Shown: one piece after another, positions 16,643 to 25,723 of the stretch
Position numbering within the stretch: the stretch's first letter is position 1
How the letters are laid out: each line of letters opens with the position of its first letter
Assembly: GCA_000648925.1 (NCBI GenBank)
Contig: JFHF01000043.1
Coordinates: forward strand, 1 to 64,000
Origin: Caballeronia jiangsuensis
Lineage (GTDB): Bacteria; Pseudomonadota; Gammaproteobacteria; Burkholderiales; Burkholderiaceae
DNA: 64,000 bases
Direction of reading: 5' to 3'
Made by a program: the position numbers and the translations under genes
The notes under the pieces: generated by a model
Seen by the model: the letters and a program-made list of their open reading frames with translations, nothing else
Told to the model about the DNA's origin: nothing
The model's database searches: none

Positions 16643-19015
16643 ATGCCGCAGGCCAGTACGACCGGAAAAATCGGAAGGATCGTCGCATGGTTTTTTGCCG
16701 TTCTGGCGGTTCTGATCGCAATACTGGTGGTCATATTCCTGACCTTCGACTGGAACCGTCTGCGACCCTGGGTGGATGACAAAGTGTCCGAGGCGATCGG
16801 CCGCCGCTTCGAAATCACGGGGGATCTGAAAGTAGGCTGGCGTCGTCCGCCGAACGAGACGGGCTGGAAACGCTGGGTGCCATGGCCGCGCTTCTCCGCT
16901 GAAAAAATCACCATCGCGAATCCGGACTGGACGCGTCAGAAGTTCTTCGCAACGCTCGACGAAATCGACTTTCAGGTTGCCGTGCTGCCGCTGCTCGCGC
17001 ACGACATCGTGGTGCCGACGATCAATCTCGTGAATCCGTCGATCGATATCGAGCGGCTCAAGGACAATCGCAACAACTGGACGTTCAAGTTCAAGCAGTC
17101 CACCGAACCGTCCACGTGGAATCTCAAGCTCGGCGATATCTCGCTCGCGAAGGGCACCGTCGATGTGCGCGATGAAGTCACCAAGGCCGAGATGCACGTC
17201 GTCGTCGATACGCTCGGGCAACCCGTGCCGATCGGCGATGTGATGAAGCAGCAGGAAGCGGCGTCCGCGAAGTCGTCGTCGGAGATGGTCGGCAAGAGCG
17301 GCGCGGCGAAGCTCAACAAGCAGGCCGATGCGGCCGCGGCATCCGAAGCGTCGGCGGCGTCTGCCGCGTCCGCTGCCGCCGCGGCGAACGCGTCCGCGCC
17401 GAATCCGGCGAGCACGTCGGCGAATACGAGCATCACGACCAAGGAAGGCCCGAAACCGCCGATTCCGCCATACGCGTTCGGCTGGACGGTGAAGGGCACC
17501 TACAACGGCGGCAAGGTGTCCGGCGATGGCAAGCTGGGCGGCGTGCTCGCCGTGCAGGACGCGACGCGCCCGTTCCCGGTTCAGGCCGACGTGCGCCTGG
17601 GCGACACGCATATCGCGTTCGTCGGCACCGTGACCGATCCCGCGCATCTCGCCGCGCTCGATCTGCGGCTGTGGATTCAGGCCGTGAGCATGGCGCATCT
17701 CTATCCGTTCACCGGCGTGACGCTGCCCGAGACGCCGCCGTTCGCGACCGAAGGGCGGCTGACCGGCCAGTTCCGCGAAGATGGCAACGTGTTCCATTAC
17801 GAGAACTTCACCGGGCGCGTGGGCGGCAGCGACATCAACGGATCGCTCGTCTATGCGGGCAGGAAGCCGCGACCGCTCTTGCAGGGCGAACTCGTGTCGC
17901 ATCTGCTGCAGTTCAAGGATCTCGCGCCGATCATCGGCGCAGATTCGAACGCGAGCAAGGCCAAGCGCGGCGAGACGGAAAAGCAGCCGGCGTCGAAGGC
18001 GCTGCCGACCGAGGAGTTCAAGACCGATCGCTGGAAGGCCATCGACGCCGACGTGAAATTCACCGGCGAGCGCATCATCAAGGACCCGGATCTGCCGATC
18101 ACGAACCTGTACACGCATGTCCTGATGACGAATGGCGTGCTGTCGTTCGAGCCGCTCAAGTTCGGCGTGGCGGGCGGCTCGCTCGCATCGAACATTCATC
18201 TTGACGGCAGCACCACGCCGCTGAAAGGCCGCGTGTCGGCGCAGGCGCGGCACCTGAAACTCAAGCAGCTTTTCCCGACCGTCAAGACGATGCAATCCGC
18301 GCTCGGCGAAGTCAACGGCGATGCCGCGCTCTCGGCCACGGGCAACTCGCCCGCGGCGCTCGCGGCGACATCGAACGGCGAAGTGAAGGCGCTCATCACG
18401 GAGGGCACCGTGAGCCGCCTGTACATGGAGGCGGCCGGACTGAACGTGGCGAACGTCGTCTATGAAAAGCTTTTCGGCAAGCGCGACGTGAACATCAATT
18501 GCGCGGCGGCGGATTTCGTCGTGACCGACGGCGTGCTCGATTCACGCGTCTTCGCGCTCGATACGGACGACGCCGTCATCAACGTCGATGGCACGATCAA
18601 TCTCAAGACCGAGGACATGGATCTCGGCATTCATCCCCACACGAAGGGCTTGCGCGTTTTCTCGTTGCGCTCGCCGCTGTACGTGAAGGGCACGTTCAAG
18701 GATCCTCATATCGGCGTGAGTCCGGTGCTTGCGCTGCGTGGCGCCGCCGCGGTCGGGCTGGGACTGATCAATCCGTTCGCGGCGCTGATTCCGCTCATCG
18801 CGCCGAGCAACAACAAGCCGCTGCCTTGCCAGCAGATGCTCGCCGATATCGGCCGTCCGCCGAGCGCGCCGCCCGCCGGGCAGAAGCAGCAGGCGAAGGC
18901 CGCGCCGGCGTATATGTCGTCGGATGCGGCGGCGAGCGGCGCGGCGAAGGACAAGGGTGCGAAGAAGCCCGCCGCGCCTGCGCCGGCGAGTGCGGCGCAG
19001 TATCGGGGCAGCTGA
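16643..19015 (+). CDS. AsmA-family protein
   Basis: A 790-residue envelope protein: one N-terminal transmembrane helix (about residues 12-34), then a long periplasmic part of the AsmA/TamB-like type. The N-terminal region has the family pattern FDWNRLRPWVDDKVSEAIGR. Such proteins form bridge-like structures thought to carry phospholipids between the membranes. Between about residues 225 and 262 there is a low-complexity insert made of Ala, Ser and Thr, and the C terminus is Ala/Pro/Lys-rich. The ATG follows GATGGAGCCGTC. It converges with the TonB receptor gene, 15 bp apart. Confidence 0.9.
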   Translation: MPQASTTGKIGRIVAWFFAVLAVLIAILVVIFLTFDWNRLRPWVDDKVSEAIGRRFEITGDLKVGWRRPPNETGWKRWVPWPRFSAEKITIANPDWTRQKFFATLDEIDFQVAVLPLLAHDIVVPTINLVNPSIDIERLKDNRNNWTFKFKQSTEPSTWNLKLGDISLAKGTVDVRDEVTKAEMHVVVDTLGQPVPIGDVMKQQEAASAKSSSEMVGKSGAAKLNKQADAAAASEASAASAASAAAAANASAPNPASTSANTSITTKEGPKPPIPPYAFGWTVKGTYNGGKVSGDGKLGGVLAVQDATRPFPVQADVRLGDTHIAFVGTVTDPAHLAALDLRLWIQAVSMAHLYPFTGVTLPETPPFATEGRLTGQFREDGNVFHYENFTGRVGGSDINGSLVYAGRKPRPLLQGELVSHLLQFKDLAPIIGADSNASKAKRGETEKQPASKALPTEEFKTDRWKAIDADVKFTGERIIKDPDLPITNLYTHVLMTNGVLSFEPLKFGVAGGSLASNIHLDGSTTPLKGRVSAQARHLKLKQLFPTVKTMQSALGEVNGDAALSATGNSPAALAATSNGEVKALITEGTVSRLYMEAAGLNVANVVYEKLFGKRDVNINCAAADFVVTDGVLDSRVFALDTDDAVINVDGTINLKTEDMDLGIHPHTKGLRVFSLRSPLYVKGTFKDPHIGVSPVLALRGAAAVGLGLINPFAALIPLIAPSNNKPLPCQQMLADIGRPPSAPPAGQKQQAKAAPAYMSSDAAASGAAKDKGAKKPAAPAPASAAQYRGS

Positions 19016-19030
19016 TCGACCGCCTCGCGG

Positions 19031-21130
19031 CTAGAACGCGTACCGCACGCCCGCGAAGATACTGCGGCCTTCGCCCGGATAAAAGATCGCGGTCGACGAC
19101 GCCGTTTGCGCATTCGCAATCGTGCTGATGTCGCTCACATAACGCTTGTTGGTCAGATTGCGCGCATCGAGAAAGACCGAAAGCCCGTTGCGAAAATCCA
19201 TCCCCGCCTGCACGCCGAGCAGCGTATAGCCCGGCACGCGCAGCGTATTGGCGTCGTCGGCCCAGGCGCCCGCCGGCACCCAGTCGACCGATGCGGACAC
19301 GTGAAAGCCGTTGGGCCGCGAGTAGCCGAGCACCGCGCGAAGCACATTCACCGGCACGCCCGCGATACGGTTGTTGCCGTACTGCGGATCGTCCTTGAAG
19401 CGGAAGTCGCTCAGATTCCACAAGCCCGACAGCGTGATCTTGTCGCCCGCGCCTGCGTGCGTGATATCGCGCCACACATCGACCGACACGCCCGCCTCGA
19501 TCCCCTGCAGCACCGTCTTGTTCGCGTTGAACGTCGATGCCGGGATGTCGGGATTCGTCGTGTACTGAAGCAACTGGTCGCGCACGAGCGAGCGATAAGC
19601 GGTGACATCCCAGCTCACGCGATCGCGCGTGCCGCGCGTGCCGAGTTCGAGCGTCCACGCGTGTTGCGACGTGAGCGGCGTGAAGCGCGTGGTGTTCGCG
19701 AAGGTCTGCGTGAGATCGGTGAAATCCGGCACATCCTGGCTGCGCGTGATGTCGATATACGCCTGAATCTCGCGATTCGGTTGCCACATCACGCCGAGCT
19801 TCGGATTCACGCCGCTGAACGTCTCGCTCGCCGACTTGTAGGTCGGATCGGCCGCGAGCCCGCCGTGATCGACGTACTTGCGCACGTCGCGCAACGCCTT
19901 GAAGCCGGCCATCAGCGCGACCGTCGGCAGGAAGAACAGGCGGTCTTCGACATACGCCTCGTAGTTGTAGGCGCTTTGCGTCGAGTCGAGCGTCTGCGCG
20001 CCTTCGTTGCCCGACACGTTCACATACTGCCGCGCCTGCGTGGTGCCGCCGAAGAAGCGCGCGCCGGCGATGACGTCGTTGCGCAACCCGCCGACGTTGA
20101 ACGTCGCGGTATAGCGCGGCGCGAAGCCGTAGGTCCAGCCGTCCTGATCGATCACCTGAAAAATCGGGTGATACAGACTCTTGTGGATCGCCCAGGTGAC
20201 GAAGTCGAGTTGGCCGACATCGAGCTTGACCGTCGTCTTGTTGGCGATGCGCTCGGTGCGCGTGTCGCGCGCCTGATCGCCGGATAGCGCGCTCGCGGAC
20301 GCCTTCGTCGGGTTGTTGAGGGCATCGGAGAGCGACAGCGTGCCGGGAAGCTGCTGATCGACGACATACGCGCCGAGATAGAAGCGCGTCTCGACGTCCG
20401 GCGAGAATCGATAGCCGATATTCGCGTTGAACTGTTCGTACTGGCCGCGCTCGTGATCGCGATAGCCGTCCGCATGGTTCACGGAGAACGTGCCGATGAA
20501 ATCCAGCGGCCCCATCACGCGCGAAAACTGCGCGCTGCCTCTGACCGTGCCGAAGCTGCCGCCTTCGAGCCGCAGGATGTTGGGCGCATCGGCGGTGTAG
20601 GCGGTGGGCGTCACGAAGTCGATCGCGCCGCCCATCATCGACGATCCATACGCGAGGCCGTTACCGCCCTTGTAGACATCGACGGATTGCAGTGCGAGCG
20701 GATCGATCTGATAGTAGTCGCCGCTGCCGTCGGCGAGATTGGTCGGGATGCCGTCCTGGAGGATCTCCAGACCGCGCGTGTGGTAGCCGCGTGCGAGCCC
20801 CGAGCCGCGAATGGACACGCGCAACTCCTGCCCGTAGCGGGTCTGCACGAAGACGCCGGGCACGTTCTTGAGGACGTCGCGCAGCGTGAAGGCATAGGTG
20901 TTCTGGTAGTCGGCGCTATCGACGAAGCCTACGGAGCCGACTGTCTGATCGAGCGTCCGCTTCTCGTCGGCGACGTTTTGCGATGTCAGCGAATGTTGCG
21001 CCTGTCCCTGCACGATCACGGCGGGGAGCGTCGTGGGCTCGCCGGTTTCCGTGGTCTGTGCGAATGCGCGTGTGGCGAACATCGCGGTCATGCCGGTCAC
21101 GAAGATGCTTCTTCGGGCGGAACGCTTCAT
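19031..21130 (-). CDS. TonB-dependent outer-membrane receptor
   Basis: A 699-residue receptor: signal peptide with probable cleavage after AFAQ (residue 25), plug domain (about 50-165) with TLRDVLKNVPGVFVQTRYG and the IRGSGLARGYHTRG segment, and a 22-strand barrel ending in the terminal phenylalanine of GVRYAF. The substrate is not shown directly. The upstream gene on the same strand encodes a DUF2946 protein, a type often found with copper-related TonB receptors, so copper is a reasonable guess and ferric chelates an alternative. The 191 bp between the two genes hold no other coding signal. Confidence 0.92.
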   Translation of the reverse strand: MKRSARRSIFVTGMTAMFATRAFAQTTETGEPTTLPAVIVQGQAQHSLTSQNVADEKRTLDQTVGSVGFVDSADYQNTYAFTLRDVLKNVPGVFVQTRYGQELRVSIRGSGLARGYHTRGLEILQDGIPTNLADGSGDYYQIDPLALQSVDVYKGGNGLAYGSSMMGGAIDFVTPTAYTADAPNILRLEGGSFGTVRGSAQFSRVMGPLDFIGTFSVNHADGYRDHERGQYEQFNANIGYRFSPDVETRFYLGAYVVDQQLPGTLSLSDALNNPTKASASALSGDQARDTRTERIANKTTVKLDVGQLDFVTWAIHKSLYHPIFQVIDQDGWTYGFAPRYTATFNVGGLRNDVIAGARFFGGTTQARQYVNVSGNEGAQTLDSTQSAYNYEAYVEDRLFFLPTVALMAGFKALRDVRKYVDHGGLAADPTYKSASETFSGVNPKLGVMWQPNREIQAYIDITRSQDVPDFTDLTQTFANTTRFTPLTSQHAWTLELGTRGTRDRVSWDVTAYRSLVRDQLLQYTTNPDIPASTFNANKTVLQGIEAGVSVDVWRDITHAGAGDKITLSGLWNLSDFRFKDDPQYGNNRIAGVPVNVLRAVLGYSRPNGFHVSASVDWVPAGAWADDANTLRVPGYTLLGVQAGMDFRNGLSVFLDARNLTNKRYVSDISTIANAQTASSTAIFYPGEGRSIFAGVRYAF

Positions 21131-21321
21131 GATTGCGTCCCCGCGATGTCGTGCGATCGGGACGCGCCATCGACGCGCGGATGTACGGACGGCCTGACGC
21201 CGCCCCTCGCTGAAAGAGTGAGCATGGTTCTTCTTGAATTCGTGATGAAGGAGCGCGGCGCGACGTTATGGACGTGCGACGCCGTTCGATGCCGCGATGG
21301 CATCGATCCGTTTTGACGAAA

Positions 21322-21711
21322 TCAGATGAGAACCGGTGGAGCGCGTGGTTGCGCGGTGGTGAACGCGGGAGCGGGACGCTCGTCGCCGATCCGCGCGACG
21401 ACGACGGTGCGGCGCGCCGGGACGTCGAGCGTCGCGGATGCGCGTGCGCTCGAGATCGCGGGCGCATGAGCGAAGAAATGGCAGTAGCCGCAGGCCTGAT
21501 CGTCGAGATGCGCGAGCGCGTCCGGATCGTGATGGCCGGCAGGAAGCTCGACCGTGGAAGCGGACGCATGCGCCGAACAGAGCTCGGCGCTCAGGTCGCC
21601 GGCATGCGCGTTGGCCGCGAGCAGTTGCGAGACCATCGGCGCGAACGTGATCAGCAGCATTGCGAGCAATGCCAGCAGTGAACCCGTTCGTTGATGGACG
21701 CGACCGCGCAT
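21322..21711 (-). CDS. DUF2946-family membrane/secreted protein
   Basis: A 129-residue protein with an N-terminal hydrophobic segment (about 12-33) and the family motif QACGYCHFFAH around residue 72, a CxxC pair with histidines suited to metal binding. DUF2946 proteins are commonly encoded beside copper-responsive TonB receptors, as here. The ATG at 21711 lies 37 bp from a candidate -10 box on the same strand, and an operator-like palindrome overlaps the -35. It is probably the first gene of a two-gene unit with the TonB receptor. Confidence 0.82.
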   Translation of the reverse strand: MRGRVHQRTGSLLALLAMLLITFAPMVSQLLAANAHAGDLSAELCSAHASASTVELPAGHHDPDALAHLDDQACGYCHFFAHAPAISSARASATLDVPARRTVVVARIGDERPAPAFTTAQPRAPPVLI

Positions 21712-21747
21712 GAGGGTGAAGGTTTGTTCAGATCCCGAGTGCGGGGA

Positions 21748-21778
21748 TTATGCCATCGGGTTACTTTGTATTACAAAG
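21748..21778 (-). promoter_or_regulatory. Candidate promoter with palindromic operator for DUF2946-TonB genes
   Basis: Read on the minus strand, TTGTAA (21776-21771) and CATAAT (21753-21748) are spaced 17 bp, a good sigma-70 layout, followed by the DUF2946 start at 21711. CTTTGTATTACAAAG (21764-21778) is a perfect 7-bp inverted repeat around one base and overlaps the -35, which suits a repressor site. The regulator is not encoded next to it. Confidence 0.5.
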
Positions 21779-21828
21779 CAAAACGGACAGAAATTCCTGG
21801 GATCAGGCGGCGGGCATGTCGTCGCAAG

Positions 21829-22116
21829 TTGTCCCCACGAACTGGGGAGCACCCTGTTGAAAAGGCGCTCAAAAGTCTGCTAAATGACTGATGCCCAAGG
21901 AAAAGTCACGTGCGCCTCGTGGCGCATCAATGCGTGTCGGGCCTTGCATAACTTATCCCCAGCGCAAGGGGAAAGGGCTGTGGAAAACCGCTTGGCGACT
22001 CATCTAGTTTCTTGATTTCGCGCTGAAATCCCCGAGCGACGCGGATCGCGTCCCTTTTTCGTGCTCGCGAGGCGCATCGGTGCGATGCCCGACTTATCCA
22101 CATTTTCTGTGGATAG
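21829..22116. other. Cluster of DnaA-box-like 9-mers in a 518-bp gene-free stretch
   Basis: The gap 21712-22229 has no convincing gene. It holds TTATCCACA (22094-22102), an exact DnaA-box consensus, and its partner TGTGGATAG (22108-22116) in inverse orientation five bases away. It also holds TTATCCCCA (21953-21961), TGTGGAAAA (21979-21987) and TTGTCCCCA (21829-21837). The string TGTTGAAAAGGCGC occurs twice, beside the first and last sites. No dnaA, parAB or rep gene is near, so a replication origin is not indicated; a DnaA-titrating or regulatory site is possible. Confidence 0.45.
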
Positions 22117-22229
22117 CAGTGTTGAAAAGGCGCGCGTATCGACGTTAAGTGTTTGATGAACCACGTTTTGTACGACCTGACCGAACACGCGCACGCGCCG
22201 GCGCGCATCGTTCGCGCGCCTTGACGGGA

Positions 22230-22472
22230 TCAGATGGAAATGCCCGGTCCGCCGTTGCTGCCCAGCAGTTGCTCGACGGAATTCGCGTCCGTGTAATCCT
22301 GCTCGGGCAGCCCGTCGAACACCGTGATGACGTCGTTGGATACGCCCGCTTCCCGCGCAGCATCGACGATCGCGTCCTTGTTGGCGGGATACTTCACGAG
22401 GCGCAGCACCTGGGCGATTTCGTCGTCGATCGGCTCGTCGTTCAAGGCGTGTTTTGCGTGCGTGTCGGTCAT
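22230..22472 (-). CDS. DUF2795-domain small protein
   Basis: An 80-residue protein whose centre, VLRLVKYPANKDAIVDAARE followed by GLPEQDYTDANSV, matches the DUF2795 pattern (a small helical domain with conserved YPA.K and LP...Y). Function is unknown. The ATG at 22472 gives the usual short length; the longer open frame upstream has no family character. It lies 38 bp downstream of the small secreted protein at 22511 on the same strand, possibly in one transcript. Confidence 0.75.
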   Translation of the reverse strand: MTDTHAKHALNDEPIDDEIAQVLRLVKYPANKDAIVDAAREAGVSNDVITVFDGLPEQDYTDANSVEQLLGSNGGPGISI

Positions 22473-22510
22473 TCCGAGGTCCAGGGTCGAGTCGGTGGAG
22501 AGGAGGGCGC

Positions 22511-22777
22511 TCAGGTCTGCACCTGAATGGGCTGGCTCGCCATGCCGTGATTCGGCGTTCGGGACTTCGGCAGCGGCACGTGTCGCCAGCGCGCATGATC
22601 GAGGTCCTGCGACGAAATTTCGGGCGCGGGCGGCGCAACGGGCGCGGCGTTCATACGCAGCGCGGCGCGCGTCGCGGTGATAGTGGCGGTCGATTCGTCT
22701 GTCGAACTCGTATGCAGCGGCGCGGCATAGCACGAGACCGAAACCAGGGCCATCGACAACAACGTTGAGGTCTTCAT
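22511..22777 (-). CDS. Small secreted protein of unknown function
   Basis: An 88-residue protein with a signal peptide (MKTSTLLSMALVSVSCYAA, probable cleavage after YAA) and a short polar, proline-rich mature part. The ATG at 22777 follows GGAGGGGTTGCCCG on the coding strand, a strong ribosome-binding site. The cysteine at residue 16 is not in a good lipobox. I do not recognise a family. Confidence 0.6.
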   Translation of the reverse strand: MKTSTLLSMALVSVSCYAAPLHTSSTDESTATITATRAALRMNAAPVAPPAPEISSQDLDHARWRHVPLPKSRTPNHGMASQPIQVQT

Positions 22778-23005
22778 CGGGCAACCCCTCCTCACGTAAG
22801 CAGCGAAAGGCACCAAGCAAAGCCTATGCCGATGGGCCTTTGCGCCGCTCGCCGTGCGCGCGATCCGTTCGGACGGTGCGCACACGGGCGCGACGAGTGG
22901 GCGTCGCGCGGACATACTTCGAGTGAATTGTGAAGTCGATCCGACTCGCGCGAATCACGCGCGCACGCGTCGTTGCGCGCCGCGAAATTGCACGGCTGCG
23001 CAGTT

Positions 23006-24742
23006 TCAGCGCGACGTCGGGTTCAAACGGAAGTATGCGTCCAGAAGGGAGGTTTTGTACACGACGCCGAGCAGCAGCGGCTGCGTCTTTTTCTCGATCA
23101 CCGGAAGCCGCTCGCCCTGAAACGCGAGGAAGTGCTGCAGCGCTTCGCCGAGCGACATGTCGGGCGTGAGCACGTCGAATTGCGGCTGAAGATAGTCGGC
23201 GGCGGTCTTGGTTTTGGTGTCGTGCTCGTCGAGCAGATCCGAGGTGATGTCCTTCAGTGCGACCACGCCGCGAAAGCGCTCGGCTTCATCGACGACGTAC
23301 AGATATTTCACCGGATATTCGAGGAACACACGCGTCATGTCCTTGATGTTCGCGGTGAGCGGCACGACGGTATCCGCGGGCTTGACGAGCTCGCGCATCT
23401 GCGTTGCGGCGAGGCGCACGCGCTCTTTCTCCTCACGATTGCGGCGCAGCGTCACTTCGTACATCGACGTCTGCTCGGACGTGCGCGCGATGAAGTAGGC
23501 GATCACGCACGACACCATCAGCGGCAACATGACCTGATACGAGAGCGTCATCTCGAAGATCATCAGGATCGCCATGAGCGGCGCGTGGGTGGCGGCGGCG
23601 AGGAACGCGCCCATGCCGACCATCGCGTAGGCGAAGGGCGCGGAAGTCGAGTCCGGCCAGATCGTGTGTACGCCGATGCCGTACAGGCACCCGAGCACCG
23701 CACCGACGAAAAGCGTCGGCGTGAAGATACCGCCGACCGCGCCCGAGCCGGCGGTGGCCGCCGTCGCGATGAGCTTGAAGACGAGCACGGTAAGCAGCGC
23801 GGTCCATGTCCACGGTTCGTGCAGCAGCGAGTTCACGACCTCGTAACCGTTGCCCCAGACTTCGGGCCACCAGATCGAAATCACGCCGACGATCAGGCCG
23901 CCGAGCGCGAGGCGCAGCGGCAACGGCAAGGGCAGCGTCGAGAAGCGCTTCCTCGACGCCGCGAGCAGCCGCAGGAAATGCGGCGCGAGCACGCCCGACA
24001 GCAGCCCGAGCACGACGAAGAGCAGCACTTCGACGCCCGTGACGGTCGGAAACACCGGCATCTCGTACGGCGGGCGATAACCCGCGAACTCGCGCATCGT
24101 GATATTGGCGACGACCGACGAGACGACGATCGGCCCGAAGCTTTCCATCGCCATCGAGCCGAGCACGAGTTCGGTGACGAAGAACGCGCCGGCGATGGGC
24201 GCGTTGTACGCCGACGTGATGCCGGCCGCCGCGCCGCACGCGACGAGCAGACGCAGGCGCGGCGGATCGAAGTGGACCCAGCGCCCGATCAGCGACGACG
24301 AGAGCGCGGCGAGCTGCACCATCGAGCCTTCCCGGCCGATGGACCCGCCGCTCGAAATCGTGATGAGCGAGGACAGACTGCGCCAGAGACTTTGCCAGAC
24401 GGGCACGACGCCATCGCCGATGGTGACGGCTTCCATGTAGTCCGTGCTCGCGTTCTTGCTGGCGTGCCGGCGCGCGATCAGCAGACAGACGCCCGCGATC
24501 AGGCCGCCCACGGCCGGCAGCAGGACGCGCACGGGCCAGGGCAGAACATGCGCGAGCGCGACGAGCCCTTCCGACGGATTGCCCAGAAGACGCTGCAGAA
24601 CCTGAATGCCTTCACGAAAGACGGACGTCGCGAAGGCGCCCGCCACGCCGACGACGACCGCCCAGACGAGCATCGTGTGCGAGTCCGAGAGACGGAAGAG
24701 GCGTTGCGCGCGTGTCCGGAGCTTGAGCAGGAATGAGAGCAC
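23006..24742 (-). CDS. clcB: ClC-type chloride channel/antiporter with C-terminal CBS domains (ClcB-like)
   Basis: A 578-residue membrane protein of the ClC family. The filter segments SSGGSIGREGS (with the gating-type glutamate of GREG) and GGIFTPTLFVGA are present; the first filter motif, usually GSGIP, is not recognisable (TDYMEAV stands there). From about residue 430 two CBS domains follow, expected to sit in the cytoplasm and sense nucleotides. Proton-coupled exchange or passive Cl- flow cannot be told apart from sequence. The start at 24742 gives the usual N terminus. The 228 bp before it on the 22778 side (22778-23005) hold no gene. Confidence 0.9.
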   Translation of the reverse strand: MLSFLLKLRTRAQRLFRLSDSHTMLVWAVVVGVAGAFATSVFREGIQVLQRLLGNPSEGLVALAHVLPWPVRVLLPAVGGLIAGVCLLIARRHASKNASTDYMEAVTIGDGVVPVWQSLWRSLSSLITISSGGSIGREGSMVQLAALSSSLIGRWVHFDPPRLRLLVACGAAAGITSAYNAPIAGAFFVTELVLGSMAMESFGPIVVSSVVANITMREFAGYRPPYEMPVFPTVTGVEVLLFVVLGLLSGVLAPHFLRLLAASRKRFSTLPLPLPLRLALGGLIVGVISIWWPEVWGNGYEVVNSLLHEPWTWTALLTVLVFKLIATAATAGSGAVGGIFTPTLFVGAVLGCLYGIGVHTIWPDSTSAPFAYAMVGMGAFLAAATHAPLMAILMIFEMTLSYQVMLPLMVSCVIAYFIARTSEQTSMYEVTLRRNREEKERVRLAATQMRELVKPADTVVPLTANIKDMTRVFLEYPVKYLYVVDEAERFRGVVALKDITSDLLDEHDTKTKTAADYLQPQFDVLTPDMSLGEALQHFLAFQGERLPVIEKKTQPLLLGVVYKTSLLDAYFRLNPTSR

Positions 24743-24837
24743 TTTTACGAAATCGTGGAAAGCTTAGAAGCAAACGGAATAAGGGACTCGCAAGGATAGC
24801 ATCGCAGGGCGGCGTTGCGGGCATGCTTGCGACAGGC

Positions 24838-24864
24838 AAAAAAAACCCGGCCTTCACGGCCGGG
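24838..24864 (-). terminator. Rho-independent terminator after dkgB
   Basis: CCCGGCC, loop TTCAC, GGCCGGG (24846-24864 on the plus strand) is followed on the minus strand by a run of eight T residues (24838-24845). It lies 22 bp after the dkgB stop at 24886. Confidence 0.9.
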
Positions 24865-24885
24865 CGTCGTTTCACGGGCCGCTCG

Positions 24886-25689
24886 TCACCACTTCGGCGC
24901 GAACGGCGGATTCGCGTGGCGCTTGCCTTCGTCGAGCGCGTCGATCTTCGCGATGTCGTCGGCGTCGAGCTTGAGCTTCTGCGCGTCCCAGTTGGCCTGC
25001 TGATGCGCCGGATTCGTCGATGCCGACAGCACCACGATATCGCGCGACAACAGCCACGCGAACGTCACCTGCGCGGGCGTCGCGTTGTGCTTCTCCGCGA
25101 TGGCTTTGAGCGTCGCGTCGGTATGCGCGCGGCCTTCGCCGAGCGGCATGTACGCGGTCACCTTCACGCCGAGCTGCTGCGTCGCATCGACGAGCTTGCG
25201 GTTCGCGAGAAACGGGCTCACTTCGAACTGGTTCGTGACGATCTCTTTTCCGCCCGGCGCCTTCAGCGCTTCTTCGAGCAGCGGCGCGGTGAAATTCGAC
25301 ACGCCGTAATGACGGATCAGACCGAGCTTCTGCGCTTCCTGCATCGCCGCGAGCGTTTCGGCGATCGGCACCGCGCCATCGGGCGACGGCCAGTGGACGA
25401 GCGCGAGATCGATCGTGCCGATATCGAGCTTCGCGTGACTGTCCTTCAGGCTCGCGACGAGCGCATCGCGCGAGAGCCGCTCCCACCAGACTTTCGTCGT
25501 GACCCAGATGTCGTCGCGCGGCACGCCGGAGTCGCGCACGCCCTGGCCGACGGCCGCCTCGTTGTTGTAGTACTGCGCGGTGTCGATATGACGGTAACCG
25601 ATCTGCAAGGCGCTCTTCACGGCGTTCGTGGTTTTCGCGGCATCGACGCGGAACGTGCCGAGACCGAAGGAAGGAATCGTTTCTACCAT
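24886..25689 (-). CDS. dkgB: Aldo/keto reductase, 2,5-diketo-D-gluconate reductase B-like
   Basis: A 267-residue AKR, the same length as E. coli DkgB. Motifs: GLGTFRV at the N terminus, GYRHIDTAQYYNNE with the catalytic aspartate/tyrosine, KVWWERLS around the catalytic lysine, LALVHWPSPDG with the catalytic histidine, and GVSNFTAPL. It should reduce small aldehydes and keto sugars with NADPH in the cytoplasm. The ATG at 25689 matches the family start. It lies 34 bp downstream of the GST gene and is closed by the terminator at 24838. Confidence 0.92.
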   Translation of the reverse strand: MVETIPSFGLGTFRVDAAKTTNAVKSALQIGYRHIDTAQYYNNEAAVGQGVRDSGVPRDDIWVTTKVWWERLSRDALVASLKDSHAKLDIGTIDLALVHWPSPDGAVPIAETLAAMQEAQKLGLIRHYGVSNFTAPLLEEALKAPGGKEIVTNQFEVSPFLANRKLVDATQQLGVKVTAYMPLGEGRAHTDATLKAIAEKHNATPAQVTFAWLLSRDIVVLSASTNPAHQQANWDAQKLKLDADDIAKIDALDEGKRHANPPFAPKW

Positions 25690-25723
25690 GCTGGCTCCTG
25701 GTTTGCGTTGGGATTCGAGCGGT

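Noticed and set aside
21712..22229. A chromosomal or plasmid replication origin
   Set aside because: DnaA-box-like sites are present, but there is no dnaA, dnaN, rep or parAB gene and no clear AT-rich unwinding region.
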